This document shows positions 23,022 through 34,735 of a DNA stretch of 64,000 bases, piece after piece. A program made the translations under genes and the position numbers. The DNA is from Aspidapion aeneum (lineage: Eukaryota; Arthropoda; Insecta; Coleoptera; Brentidae): the NCBI GenBank assembly GCA_963576565.1, contig OY755042.1, positions 109,173,314 to 109,237,313 on the forward strand, read 5' to 3'. Position 1 is the first letter of the stretch. Every line of letters begins with the position of its first letter. Under the pieces are notes generated by a model. It was not told where the DNA came from, did not search any database, and saw only the letters and a program-made list of their open reading frames with translations.

Positions 23022-24766
23022 ATAAATAGGTACTTAAACAACAACTTTCGCCAAACTTAAATAAATATTCTTCTAAGGAAAAGTTTTCTCGGTTAATTAG
23101 TTATAATACCACACAAACGCAGGTGCGCCCATAAGAGTCAAAGACAGGAAGAACAAATCTTTATGACCATAGCAAACGTAATAAATAAATTACCTACATA
23201 TTTTTTAGATTATAATAATGAGAAAGTAGGTAGGTACTTACCGTTACTTGTTTATTGAAAAGCTGTATGGAAATGCATAAAAAATACCATCAAAAATATA
23301 AATGGTCAGGGAAGATACTTTGAAAAATAAGAAAAAGAAAATTTCCTATCGAAAAAAAGAAAATTTCCAATCGAAAAAAAGAAATACAAAACCTGAGGTA
23401 ATAAAAGGGTTATCTAGATTAGAGACCCTGTATGTGTGACCACAGATTAGGTAAATAAGTATAAAAAAAGATGGGACACTCATTCTATGCCTCTTTTTTT
23501 AGTTCCTGACCAATCGAGCGCGGCGCTGCAATCGCCCAGCTGGCGCGGCGGCGGCAGCCGCCAATTTTAAAAATTAAATTTTGATTGCACCAAAATGTTC
23601 GCATTGTTTCATATCAAAAATGAAATAATGCAAATATTTTGGCAGTAAATTCAGAAAATAAAACTACATTATGTATGTGGGTAGGTATTTATTATAAATA
23701 ACTTATTTAAAACTTTATTAAAAGAAAATTAATAAATTTTTTATTGTATAATTCAACACACTAAATATGTAATACCAGTATTATAATTAATCTATCTTAA
23801 TAATAAACATGTGAGTTCCTTACATATATTAGGGGGCTAGCTCAGTCACAATATATCATATTTTATATAACACTTTTGTCCAGAGGTGGTTCGGTTGCTA
23901 ATTTTAGTACACCATATTTGCCCAGGTAGAATATCCTAGGTCACGTAGTGAGTGCTGCTCTCTTGATCAGTTACCTACCTTAGCATACACACCAAATTAC
24001 CCTAAATGATCTATCCCGCTGTTATAATTGGTCTCGTTTTTGAAAATGTGAATTGTGAACACGAGCCCCACTCTATGTGCATGTCAGTCATGTCTCCTTT
24101 GGAGCAGCTGGAAAAACAGTACCTGAAACAATATAAAATTGTAATATACAAACAATATTCTTTCTTCGGAATGTTATAATTCCTATTTATCAAAAGTGCT
24201 AGATAAGCAAACCGAACCCAGCCCAAGGTTTGAAATTTATAACCCACAATCAGAGGATAGACATCAGCGAAGCTAAGGGGGGCCTGGCCCCCTCTGTTGG
24301 ATCTCAGGCTGCCCTTATGTATTGCAGGGGTCCCCTGGATCACTACTATTAAAAAAATACAGATACAATATATGTGTATCACAGAAAGCAAAGACGTAGG
24401 CCGCAGCCCCCTTCAGGCTGGCCACGCCGATGAAATTGGGCCTTTTGTTAAAATAAACCATGCAAATTTATTTTATAGGTTATGTTATATACTTACTTGA
24501 GATTATTAATAAATTCTTGAATTTTTGGCTGGCCGGTAAAATTTGGTTTCCTAAATACCAAAAATGTTGGTAAAAGCCGTAAAAATTGCAGTAAAAAACG
24601 AAAAAATGGAATTCCAGAAAATTCGAGCCGATCAGCTGGTTTCTACCGAAAAGATGGGCAGTAGCGGGTTGGGTGAGGATGAGCGGGGGTCTACGGTGGC
24701 GCCGCCATCGAGTGGTCAGTGAAGCTCGAGTGACCAGGCCCTGATGTGTGACATATTTTATATATA
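23022..24766. other. Intronic DNA with GC-rich islands, no recognisable gene
   Basis: It contains a GC-rich patch (23515-23565, gcgcggcgctgcaatcgccc) and another at 24650-24740 (ggtggcgccgccatcgag), both surrounded by AT-rich DNA, plus two G/C-run patches typical of hAT-like relics (24270-24300, 24400-24420). The 126-codon minus frame 24391-24011 has no family resemblance. Confidence 0.4.
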
Positions 24767-25406
24767 ATCTCTAATCCTATGTAAATAGTGAGAAAACTCT
24801 CGCAAGAAGCGTCATCTACCGAGATACGAGAGAAACCAGAACGAGAACAGGCAAAAATAAAGTGCTATACATATCGATCAATGAAAATATCGATTATAAA
24901 TCAGTCAATAATTGACGCTCACGTGTCTGATGGCGGGTAAAACCGCAATAAGCGTTGATCTGGCCTGAAAGGCAGAAGAGCTGTCGTAGGTCACGGATTA
25001 GTTTGTTTCTTTTTAATTGTAATAGATCTTTTCAGTTATCGATATGTTTAGCAGTTTCCCAGTTTTGTGAGTTCGTGTCCGCTTGTGTAGTGGTCCTGCT
25101 TCGGATATATCGCTGCTATGATGGCAGCATATATTCGAGCAGACTGCCTTGATTACGGCGTTTTGCGAGCTTGTGGGTTCGAGTCCCACTTAACGCATGG
25201 TTATATTGTTATGTTTAAAAGCAATTTTTCGACGCAAAAACTTTGGCAAAAACTGGGCAATTGATCCTAGTATGAATGGAAAAAGTCCCAGTATAAAAAA
25301 AAGTATAGCAGTTTCTTTTCGCCTGCTATTGTTCTGGTTTTTGTCGTATGTCGGTAGATGGCACTTCTTGCGAGAGTTTTCTCACTATTTAAATAGGATT
25401 AGAGAT
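24767..25406. mobile_element. 640-bp element with 62-bp inverted ends and a tRNA-like B box
   Basis: 24767-24828 (atctctaatcctatgtaaatag..gagatacg) and 25345-25406 (cgtatgtcggtagatgg..aggattagagat) are inverted partners over 62 bases with few changes. Inside, 25170-25190 reads gtgggttcgagtcccac: a perfect T-arm stem and loop with the pol III B box GGTTCGAgTCC. An A-box-like tgtagtggtcc lies about 90 bases upstream, which is too far for a normal tRNA. Confidence 0.7.
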
Positions 25407-25753
25407 AAAACCGTCTACTTAACTTCGCAAGAGTGTCACATTGACCAAGCAGTGTTCTGAGGAGTCCTATAAGGACGAAACAGTTAACTGTCAATACTTA
25501 TTAGGTGTCTATTAGATCTTGGACCCCCGTAACTTTCAAGCTACCCACGGAAAAATATGAGAGAAACAAAAACTTCATTTTACCCGATTAGCCGCGAAAC
25601 TTGTTTGATTTTTAAATTCACGGGTACTAACACGTTTGTAATTTTTAAACTTGAACAAAAATAAAGCTACCTGAACTCCTGAACACCCAGAATGACTCCA
25701 GATCTTATGGATAACTGTTTCAATTGTTTTATTTATTTTTTATCTTTTTACAG
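25407..25753 (+). other. Intron end before exon 2
   Basis: Non-coding; ends in a T-rich tract and CAG acceptor. No repeat recognised. Confidence 0.5.
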
Positions 25754-25942
25754 TTATCCGGCATAGCGATCATAGCTACCGGTGCGTTCATTTTAATCAC
25801 GATGGCCGACTTCAACACGGTGGCCCAAAGTGGATTAGTCAAATTAGCCATAGTCCTGATCATCGCAGGTGCCATTGTGACAGTTGTTGCCTTCATCGGA
25901 TGTTTCGGTGCCATGAGGGAGTCGTATGTTGTTCTTATGGCG
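25754..25942 (+). CDS. Tetraspanin exon 2: rest of TM1, small loop, TM2
   Basis: Sixty-three codons lie between a T-rich tract plus CAG acceptor and a GTAAGT donor, both phase 0. Residues 1-16 (LSGIAIIATGAFILIT) finish TM1, about 15 residues form the small extracellular loop, and the following hydrophobic run (LAIVLIIAGAIVTVVAFIG) is TM2. It closes with GCFGAMRES, the tetraspanin signature at the cytoplasmic end of TM2; its cysteine is a typical palmitoylation position. Codon use is visibly richer in GC than the surrounding intron. Confidence 0.96.
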
Positions 25943-26935
25943 GTAAGTACTTAGCACACGTACCGATATATCAGTTGTACTGGGAAAAAGAAAATTTTTG
26001 ATATTAACCATCTCAACATTTTTATAAATATAAATTACTTTCTTATTTGATTTAATACAGAAATATTTTAAAAACAGTGTAAACCCATCAAACAAAACAT
26101 TTTTTTCTCTAATCAAAAAACAAAAATTTTCATAATTTACTTTTTTTGCTTTAAAAGATATTTGCCCAGGTTTTTTAAATCACTTGCTCCCTGTACATTT
26201 AAGAAAAAACAAGTTTAAGACAAAAGCTGAAGACAATAAAATTTATTTTCCACAAAAACGCTGTTCAACGTTTTTTTGTCAGACGAATGGTTTTTGAGTT
26301 ATGATGCTAAACATTTCGCCGCCATTTTCAATTTTTTTATTTAGTGGCCTTTAACTTTGAAACTGCCTATTTTTGAGAAAATCTGTAAAAACATAAAATA
26401 CAGACTAACTAATAGCCTATAAAATGAAATATCACTGAGTTATCTGGGTAGTACTCTTGTTGTGATAAGAACCCTGACGTGTTAGCAGTACACCCGTTTC
26501 CTATGTATTTCCATAGTATATGCAAAATAAACCGAAATTATTCAGTTTTATGTCATTTTCTCAAAAGGTAAGCATTTTACAGAAAGTATCTAATCAACTT
26601 TATTATAAAAAATTAAATTATCTTTTAAACTATGTGTCAACGAAGTGGGCCAAGTCCACGGTTAGCACTTAATTGGTATCCATAAATTGGGGTTATTTTT
26701 TAAGATCACGAAAAAAAATAATGTTTTTTTAGGTTTTATTCAGTCTTCAAAAAAACTAAGCATTTTAAGGGGAAATGTTTAAATACCACGTAATCTTTTT
26801 AAAAAAAACCATTTGCACTCCCCCCCCCCTTCAATATCGAAAACCTACATTTGTTTTTAGTACTCCAATGCTAACATCAATATGTCAAAATCGCGACTGC
26901 ACCACCTTTTGAAAGCTAAAATTCTATAATGACTG
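25943..26935 (+). other. Start of intron 2, no gene
   Basis: AT-rich, no recognisable repeats apart from a C run at 26820-26830. Confidence 0.4.
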
Positions 26936-27745
26936 GACTATAAGGTGGCTATTACTTTATAAAATACGAATCGCATCTTCAAAATTGACCAAGTAATTGT
27001 AGCTAATGATAAAGTAGACATGGAGTATATGATGAGAAAGTTAATGGAAGAATACCAAAAGTGGGGATTCACAGTGAACGTGGACAAGACACCGTACTTA
27101 TGTATTGGAAACGAATCCAGTGAGTTAGAACTAGACAATGGACAAATAATATTTCCATGCAATGAGTATGTATACTTGGGTGTCACATTTGATAAGACAG
27201 GAACAGACTGTAAAGAACTGGAAAAGAAGAATAGTAAAAGCAAAAAAGGTTATTGGATGTCTTAACAGTATTTTATGGAGCAGAGAGATAAAAAAGAATG
27301 TAAAATTTAACATATATGAAACAATGGTGAAAAACACGCTGTTGTATGGAATAGAGACTTGTCGCGTAACAGAAAAATACACAACAAAAATGGAAAGTGT
27401 CGAAATGGATGTAATAAGAAGATCAATGAGAATATCTAGAACAGATCACATAAGAACTGAGATCATAAAAGAAAGAATGGGAATCGAGGGAAGCATAACG
27501 GATGACATCACTAAAAGGCAACTGATATGATACGGCCATGTACAACGGATGAACGACGAAAGATTACCAAAGCAGGTCCTAGAATGGCAACCAATAGGGC
27601 GCAGAAAAAGAAGGTGTCCTAAACTAGAATGGCAACAGTCAATCCAAAGATCAATGAGTCAAAAAAATCTGACAGAAGATGATTGTCAGGATCGAAGGAG
27701 GTAGAGAATAGGCGTTGGACAACGTTCTAAACCGACATAATAGTA
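26936..27745 (+). mobile_element. RTE-like LINE (family X), 3' part
   Basis: Readable pieces: MEYMMRKLMEEYQKWGFTVN (27020 onward), then after frameshifts KFNIYETMVKNTLLYGIETC, MDVIRRSMRISRTDH and, past a stop at 27529, YGHVQRMNDERLPKQVLEWQ and RRKRRCPKLEWQQSIQRSMS. This is the post-YADD region and C-terminus of an RTE/BovB-like polymerase. The final motif cgttctaaaccgacataatag is the shared 3' end. Family-X copies also lie at 32240-33490 and, reversed, at 54655-56945. Confidence 0.82.
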
Positions 27746-28120
27746 ATCTTCAAAATTGTTTATACATATAGCGCAGAAAATTTGAACTATTTTAATGTGC
27801 ACCTGTGTCTTTTTCCCCACCCATAGTTTTTTTGTCTATACATATTTTTTTAAGTAGGTTGTTAAGTAATCCAAAAATTCCTCAGGTATTCCAGTCACCA
27901 AAATATTTTGATAAAAGTCACGTATGGTTAAATACAATATAGGTATTTACACCTGTGCATTAAAAATCAATTTTCAACACTGATAAAGCACAATATTGTT
28001 TTTTAAACAAACAAACTAAACCACATACGTAATATACAGGGTGTTTCACGAATATCGAAACAGAGTCCTTTTTGGGTATTTAGAGTACGAATTTGGAGAA
28101 ACGCTTGGACACGCCGATAT

Positions 28121-28557
28121 TAGATAGTTTAAGTTGTGCTTCGTATTTTTACGTAAAACTGCACGTTAAGCGCTTTACGTTTTGTTCCAAATTTGAGTTT
28201 AAGTTGAATGTTTTTATGTTACCATAACAAGTCTACTAATAGCAGAGGATATGGAATTCGGCATTGTGTTTTTTTGATGTTACAATTTTGTTTTTTGTCT
28301 TTCTAACTACAGTAGGAATATATTTGCAAAGAATCGTTTGTACTGGAAGCGGAAATTATCGTCTAGGCCTCATTTTTCGATCGGTCAATCAACCAATTCT
28401 ATTCTTTGGTAACGTTAAGGTGCCCGCAGACTGCCGTAAGCTAACGTAAATACGTAAGCTCCTAACGTGACCTTGACGAGGGTGTGACGAAGTGCGCTTG
28501 CGTAACTATCAAATATCATGCTTACGTAAAAATACGTAGCACAACTTAAACTATCTA
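28121..28557. mobile_element. MITE with ~35-bp near-perfect inverted ends
   Basis: tagatagtttaagttgtgct..cgtatttttacgtaa pairs with ttacgtaaaaatacg..agcacaacttaaactatcta. The interior repeats the motif ttacgta / taagcg several times. It interrupts FB1 between cgatat and ttgtttgcgag. Confidence 0.82.
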
Positions 28558-28832
28558 TTGTTTGCGAGGGAGACACTTTTTGGCTATCTTGAAATTTTTG
28601 TAGCCCGAACCCCCTTCGACGGATATACTTTACCCCGATATTTTAAATAGGAAAACTGGGTCTACTGATACTTTGTTTTGAAGGCCTTTTGAATGTCCTT
28701 ACAACAGTGTAAAAATTTCAAAAATCTATCCATTTGTGTTTGAGATAATTGCCTTCAAAGTTTCAAATTTAACATAGACTGATAAAATAAAAATTTAATT
28801 CGGAATTTTTCGGATTTAGTACACCCCACGAA

Positions 28833-29287
28833 CAATACTGGACAAATATGCCAGAACTGGCTCACTCTAAAGAGTTAAAGGACCTTGTAGAAACAGAGCC
28901 AGGAACATTATTGGACTTACCAGACAGGAGATACGTATAGTGACTGGTCTTTATACGGGTCACTGTCGACTGAGAGTACCCATGCACAGAATGGGACTAA
29001 CAGAAGAGACCGAATGTAGATTCTGTATGGAGGATGACGAAACAGTCAGACATGTACTGTGCGAATGTCCGGCTATTGCACGTTTACGTCAGAATACTTT
29101 CGGTATACCTCAGATCGACTCAGAAGATCTGAACAGTGTCTCACCCAAACTGATAGCCGGCCTTTTTAGAGGATTAGGCATACAGTGGTGAGAAACCGCT
29201 CAAAAGTGAGCCACAATAGACCCACCGGTGGTCGCAGTGGAAAGGCTGCAAGGCCCACTCACATATGAATCATCATCAATCATCATC
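28833..29287 (+). mobile_element. LINE 3' end (C-terminal zinc-knuckle part) with ATC-repeat tail and 12-bp target duplication
   Basis: A frame at 28940-29191 reads TGLYTGHCRLRVPMHRMGL and CRFCMEDDETVRHVLCECPA: the CX2C..HX4C knuckle that follows the RNase H domain in I/R1/Jockey-type LINEs. The tail is atgaatcatcatcaatcatcatc. ACACCCCACGAA stands on both sides (28821-28832 and 29288-29299), a 12-bp target duplication of LINE type. The unbroken 83-codon frame and clean duplication suggest a fairly recent insertion. Confidence 0.83.
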
Positions 29288-29432
29288 ACACCCCACGAAG
29301 GAGGTATGTGCTACAAAAATTTCATGGTATCCAAAAAGTGTCCCCTTTTAAACAAAATCGAAGTCCGAACGTTTCTTTCGCACTCTAAATCCCAAAAAGA
29401 GCTCTGTTTCGATGTTCGTGAAACACCCTGTA

Positions 29433-30425
29433 CAATAGGGATTGAATCAGCCAAAAATATTCACACCTGGATCTATAATCTATAAAGTTTCAATCGAATA
29501 TGGTATATGAGCTTACAACAAAATAAAAAAAAAAGTTCAAAAGACTATTACAAAACATTAAGAACCATAAACATTCACTTCAATAGACTACTACTCAGAT
29601 AGGTATGTATGTATGTCCCTATACTAAAGTTCTTGCAAAATCAACCATATTAGTCGAATGCTATATAACCATAAATAATAATATTTCGAATTCAAACAAC
29701 CAGAAGTTGGTTTCCAAAAATAACCATACGTATCGACAAATTAAAAAAATATACGGAAAAATGAATACAACAAAATTTTTAACATACTATTGAAAATCCA
29801 AAATATATTTGAAACAAAAAACAAACGTAAACAAGTAGCTGTAAATAAAAACAAAATCATGACAATCATGGTCTATTTAAACAATGCAATCATGAAACCT
29901 GCGTTTGTTGTTAGAAAAGAAAATGAAAAAATGAGGAGCTTTGAAAACAAAACACGTATCAAACAAAATAAATAATACTCATTCAAGCAATTAGAATTAA
30001 ACAAGAGTCAAATGGGACTACAGCTGGTTTTTTATTACAAGCAACAATTAAAATCGCCCATCCCAAAAAACTACCAATTTAACAATAGCGAATGATTTTT
30101 CAATTGAAAGTGCTGCTCCCTATAATATAATAATAACCCATGTTTTTATGTGAATGATTTCACTTTTGAGGTCACTGTATCACATGAAAAATAAAAATTT
30201 TTGATTCTTCGGTTACCTGTGCTTAATTTTCTAATGTTTTGTTATATGTTTTGTCTTATTTATTGTCTTCTATTGTTATATCTGACATCTTCAATTCTTG
30301 ATATCAATCTAATCTTAGGTAACTTTTTGAAAAAGTTTTTCATACACCGTTGTTTGATGGAGCTAACTTTCAAACAACACCAAATCTCTTTCTCATGGAA
30401 TTAGGAAATTTGGTTTTGAATATTA
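29433..30425. other. Intronic DNA, no recognisable gene
   Basis: AT-rich. Several open frames of 60-67 codons are lysine/asparagine-rich translations of A-rich DNA with no family features. Confidence 0.4.
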
Positions 30426-31500
30426 CTATATATATATATTTATCGGCTTCACAACGTTCTACGTCTTCCGATACCCAATCTCCACTCGTTTTTGTTTGCC
30501 CATAATTCATCATCTAGGCCTCTTATTCTTATTTCACTATCTATTCTTTCTCTCCAGCTTCTCCTTGGCCGTCCTCGTTTTCTTCGGCCAGTTGGTTTCC
30601 ATTGAAGTATGTGTTTGGGTAGTCTTTCATCATTCATCCTTTGTACATGTCCGTACCACACCAGTTGTTTTGTTCTTATATTATCCACTAAAGTACTTTC
30701 ACCCACTGTCATAATTTCTCTTATTCTTTGATTTGTAACTCTTTCTCTTTTTGATTTCCCTGCTGCTCTTCTCCAATAGTCCATCTCCGTAGCGGAAAGC
30801 ATTTTTTCTGTTCTATCCTTGATTGGCCATACTTCTGAGCCGTATGTAATAATACTTTTTACAATAGTGTTATATATAAGGTTTGTTATATTTTGATATA
30901 CTTTGATCCCAAATTATTCCATTTAATAAAGTTATTGCTTTTCTTCCTTGTACGTTTCGATCTTTTATAGTTTTGTCTAGTGTTCCGTCAGCTGTAATTT
31001 TTAGACCTAAATATTTATATTCATCACAGGACTGAATTCGCTGCCCGGTATTTAAGATTAGATCAATGAATACACGACATAGTTTGTATTCATTGATTAG
31101 ATCCTGTTTCATTCCACCGATATATACCCTGTCTTATTGAGATTGACCTCTAGTCCCCACTTATTGTACTCTATTAGTTTTCGTGTCATATATTCGAGGT
31201 CGTCATAATCCTGAGCCACTACTATCTGATCATCGGCGAAACATAAAGTATACAAGGTGGTTTCGTCCAACGGAATTCCCATGTTTTGGCATTTTCTCTT
31301 CCATACTTTAAGGACTTGTTCCAAGTATATCTTGAAGAGCGTAGGCGAGATACAGCAACCTTGTTTAAGACCTTTATTTACTTGAAAGCCTTTGTTTAGT
31401 TTTGCTTTCATTTTAACTTTTGCCTTACTATTATGAATATTACTAATATTACCAAAATTTAACATTATTAAAAGAACATTCCTGAGCATTTAAATTTTGT
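30426..31500 (-). mobile_element. RTE-like LINE, 3' half, minus strand (relative of family X)
   Basis: From 31489 downward: GFQVNKGLKQGCCISPTLF, then TLCFADDQIVVAQ (catalytic FADD) and DLEYMTRKL..NKWGLEVNLNKT. After one frameshift: CDEYKYLGLKITADGTLDK, RKAITLLNGIIWDQ. Then ATEMDYWRRAAGKSKRERV, VWYGHVQRMNDERLPKHIL and GRRKRGRPRRSWRERID (to 30449). The 3' end is a (TA)n tract (30426-30440). It is the best preserved polymerase fragment in the window but is 5'-truncated and frameshifted. Confidence 0.85.
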
Positions 31501-32239
31501 ACAATACCAGTTAACCAATTTAAATAAAAGAACTTTAAATTCTGGTAGCAAATAACCAAATCGCTATGCTTCATCGAAGGTCGACAAAATCTAGGTTATA
31601 TGGATTTCTTTCAAGCATGCAAGCGCAATGAAGAAAATACGAAAAAAAACTTAGCAGGCTACCACGTATCGGTAATACAAATAGAAAACAATGGTACCTA
31701 CGCCTACCATGAATTTAAAACCACATTTGTCAAATTACAAATTAATGAGATTGGTCATAGTTTTTCGAAAATGACTAAATAAAAAAACACAAAAGTTTTA
31801 ATGAATAATTAATGAATCCTCATTATGACCCACGACTAACAAGGCAATATTCTTAATGTTATGTCTTCCAACATTAGAGAGGAAGACTTTCTAATGTTTT
31901 GAAGAAAGATAAAACTTTAAAAAGCTTGGGTCATATAAATAGCTGGAGGAGAATATTTCAGTTGATTTCGAATCCTTGGAGATATGAAGCAAGATTATTG
32001 CATTCAAAACTAATTAAGATCAATCTATTAGTTCATTTTAGCTTCATGTGACAGAAAATCCGCTTAGCAACTTTAGAGCTAAGGACACTCAGCGTAGACG
32101 ACAAGACGTAGAGACCTTAGGTTGGCTGCATTCATACCCTCAATAGCCCTCAATACATAAAAAAGGAAACAGCTGGATTGCCACAATTAGAGAGGAATTT
32201 TAGTAACCAGTACTCTAAGTAGATTGTACGGTAGGATTC
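31501..32239. other. Intronic DNA, no recognisable gene
   Basis: Possibly a decayed LINE 5' part near 32080-32240, but no conserved motif can be read. Confidence 0.35.
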
Positions 32240-33490
32240 TTACAGATCTAATAGAGAATGATGATGAGAGCAAAGTGGGTTTCGTGCAGGCAGATCTTGT
32301 AGTGATAATGTTTTTTGTCTTAAACAAGTAATTGAATAAAGGAGTACCAAAAATATAGAGACTCATGTTACCTTTGTGGACCTACAAAAAGCATATGATA
32401 CCGTTCTAGTAGAAAAATTATAGACAGTATTAAAGCAAACTAATATCAATCATACATACATAAAAGCGATAAAAAACTAAACAAAGGGTCAAAATCTACA
32501 ATTAAAATAGTAAATCGACTTGCAAACTAATTCCTGGTAACGAAAGGCTTAATACAGGGATGTTGTATCTCTTCAACTCTTTTTAAAATATATATCGCCG
32601 TAGCTCTCAAAAACTGGAAACGTAAAATGCATGGCATGGGAATACAACTTAACGACCAATTTACCATATACACACTACAGTTTGCTGATGACCATGTAAT
32701 TCTAGTTAATGATAAAGAAGACATGGAGTATATTACGGAACAATACCAAAAGTGGGGATTAACAGTGAACATGGACAAGACACAGTACTTATGCATTGGA
32801 AACGAATTCAATGAGTTAGAACTAGACAATGGACAAACAGTATCTCCATGCAATGAGTCTGTATAGTTGGTTGTCACATTTGATAAGACAGGAATAGACT
32901 ATAAAGAACTGGAAAAAAAAAGTAAAAGCAAAAAAGGTTCATGGATGTCTTAGCAGTATTTTATGGAGCAGAGATAAAAAAGAATGGTAAGTTTAACATA
33001 TACGAAACAATGGGGAAAAGCATGATATGTTATGGAATAGAGACTTGTCGCGTAACAGAAAAATACAAAACAAAAATGGAAGGTGTCGAAATGGATGCAA
33101 TAAGAAGATCAATGAGAATATCTAGAACAGATCATATAAGAAATGAGATCGTAAAAGAAAGAATGGGAATTGAGGGAAGCATAACGGATGACATCACTAA
33201 AAGACAACTGATATGGTACGGCCATGTACGGATGAAATGAACGACGAAAGATTACCAAAGCAGGTCCTAGAATGACAACCAATAGGCCCCAGAAAAAGAG
33301 CGCGTCCTAAACTAGAATGGCAACAATCCAAAGATCAATGAGTGAAAAACACCTGACAGAAGATGATTATCAGGATCGAAGGAGATGGAGTATAAATAGG
33401 CGTCGAACAACGTAGAAAACCCACGGATCACCTGATGATGAACAAAGATCCGTGGAAAAACGTTCTAAACCGACATAGTAGTAGTAGTCC
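32240..33490 (+). mobile_element. RTE-like LINE (family X), polymerase fragment
   Basis: Fragments in order: SGFRAGRSCSDNVFCLKQVI, THVTFVDLQKAYDTV (first catalytic aspartate), GLIQGCCISSTLFKIYI, LQFADDHVILVNDKEDMEYI, YQKWGLTVNMDKTQYLCIGN, then NIYETMGKSMICYGIETCRV and GMGIEGSITDDITKRQLIWYG. Stops and frameshifts separate them. It ends cgttctaaaccgacatagtagtagtag, a TAG-repeat tail. A 35-bp hairpin is inserted near the 3' end (33421-33455). Confidence 0.85.
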
Positions 33491-34070
33491 TTAGGTAATG
33501 ATGCGTAGGTAATTGATAAATCAGCCCTGTTTTTATAGGCTGAAATGCTGAATGTATTTTTTTTTATTTTTGGTATAAAACTTAAGTTACATTTTGACAA
33601 CTAGACTTGTTTGTCATAAGCTCTTATTGTTTCTACTGACTCACTGAGTACTTAATTGCAATAACTAACGAATTCATTCGTGAATTGAGCAATTGCACCA
33701 TTTGTTTTATACTCTTGATTAATTCTTTGGATTTTTTAAGCGTTTCTTTAGCATGCGTAGGCGCCTTCTGTTAGTCTTTCAACATTACTATGTTTATTAT
33801 TACCTTTATTAAATCACTCAGTTTGGTAACCCATTTTCATAAACAATATTTTTCCTGTACCCTCTAATGTGTTAAAAGGAGATACAGATGGTATTCTATT
33901 ATTCATACCAATGAATACCGAGTAAACAATAACATAATATTGACCTAAAAGTTGACGTCCTTCTATGCTGAAAAATGTTTAAATACTTTTTTCAGCGACC
34001 TTCCTGAATGAAGGTTCGATATTAAATACCAAAGAAGTAGCGTAATGGTTTAAAAACATTTTTTCCTACT
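33491..34070. other. Intronic DNA, no gene
   Basis: AT-rich without recognised repeats. Confidence 0.4.
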
Positions 34071-34134
34071 TGCGTGCGTAAAAGTGCACTTTTACGCACG
34101 CATTTGCGTGCGGAAAGTTGAACTTTCCGCACGC
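34071..34134. repeat. Two adjacent perfect palindromes
   Basis: 34071-34102 is a 32-bp perfect palindrome centred on GTGCAC (arms tgcgtgcgtaaaagtg). Three bases later, 34106-34134 is a second one with 14-bp arms (gcgtgcggaaagtt) and one central base. Both start GCGTGCG. Related half-sites recur at 34355-34460 (cggaaagtgccttttccg, gcgtgcgtaaaagt, actttccgcac), so the block 34071-34460 may be one element. Confidence 0.9.
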
Positions 34135-34144
34135 CGTGAATTTT

Positions 34145-34248
34145 AGGCCTAATTAGACTTATTGACCCATTTATAAACTCAATTAAATTAAAAATGAGGC
34201 CTAATTAGACTTATTGACCCAGTTATAAACTCAATTAAATTAAAAATG
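34145..34248 (+). repeat. 52-bp tandem duplication
   Basis: aggcctaattagacttattg... occurs at 34145 and again at 34197 with one base changed. Confidence 0.9.
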
Positions 34249-34735
34249 AAAACAGAATTTGTTTTTTGCTGTTTTAATGTAAAAAATACCAAATATATTA
34301 AAATGTAAAACCAAGCTTTTTATGCAACTAGGAAAAATTTTGTACCTAACTCTTGCGGAAAGTGCCTTTTCCGCCCTTGACGGCGTGCCCGAACTCCGCA
34401 AAGCGTCGTTCGGGCAACTGCCGTCGCGTGCGTAAAAGTATCACTTTCCGCACTAGTTAGGTAAATAACTATTACATCACAAGTGTTGCATTAAGAAGCA
34501 CATCTATTTTATTTTTATTCATGTAATCAAGGAAGTCTTGGCACATCTTGACAACCGAAAAATTGACCAGCTGCTAACTAAAGCAGAGTCATCTTCAGGA
34601 GGATAATTTCTAAAATACGACCTAAATTTACCATATCAGGAACACATTTCGATAAATAAACCTAAATTTATCTTAAGCCCAGCGAGGTCTCCCGATCTTC
34701 CTCCCAATGATTTCTTTTTTAGTACATTAAAAATA

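Larger units (their letters stand above)
28035..29432. mobile_element. Foldback MITE FB1, copy with two insertions
   Basis: It starts tacagggtgtttcacgaatatcgaaacagag and ends ctctgtttcgatgttcgtgaaacaccctgta. The matching parts of FB1 are visible at 28558-28820 and 29300-29432. The insertions are a MITE (28121-28557) and a LINE tail (28833-29287). Confidence 0.78.

Noticed and set aside
25070..25195. A complete tRNA gene
   Set aside because: The T arm is perfect, but the A-box-like motif is about 90 bases away and no acceptor stem pairs, so only a tRNA-like fragment is supported.
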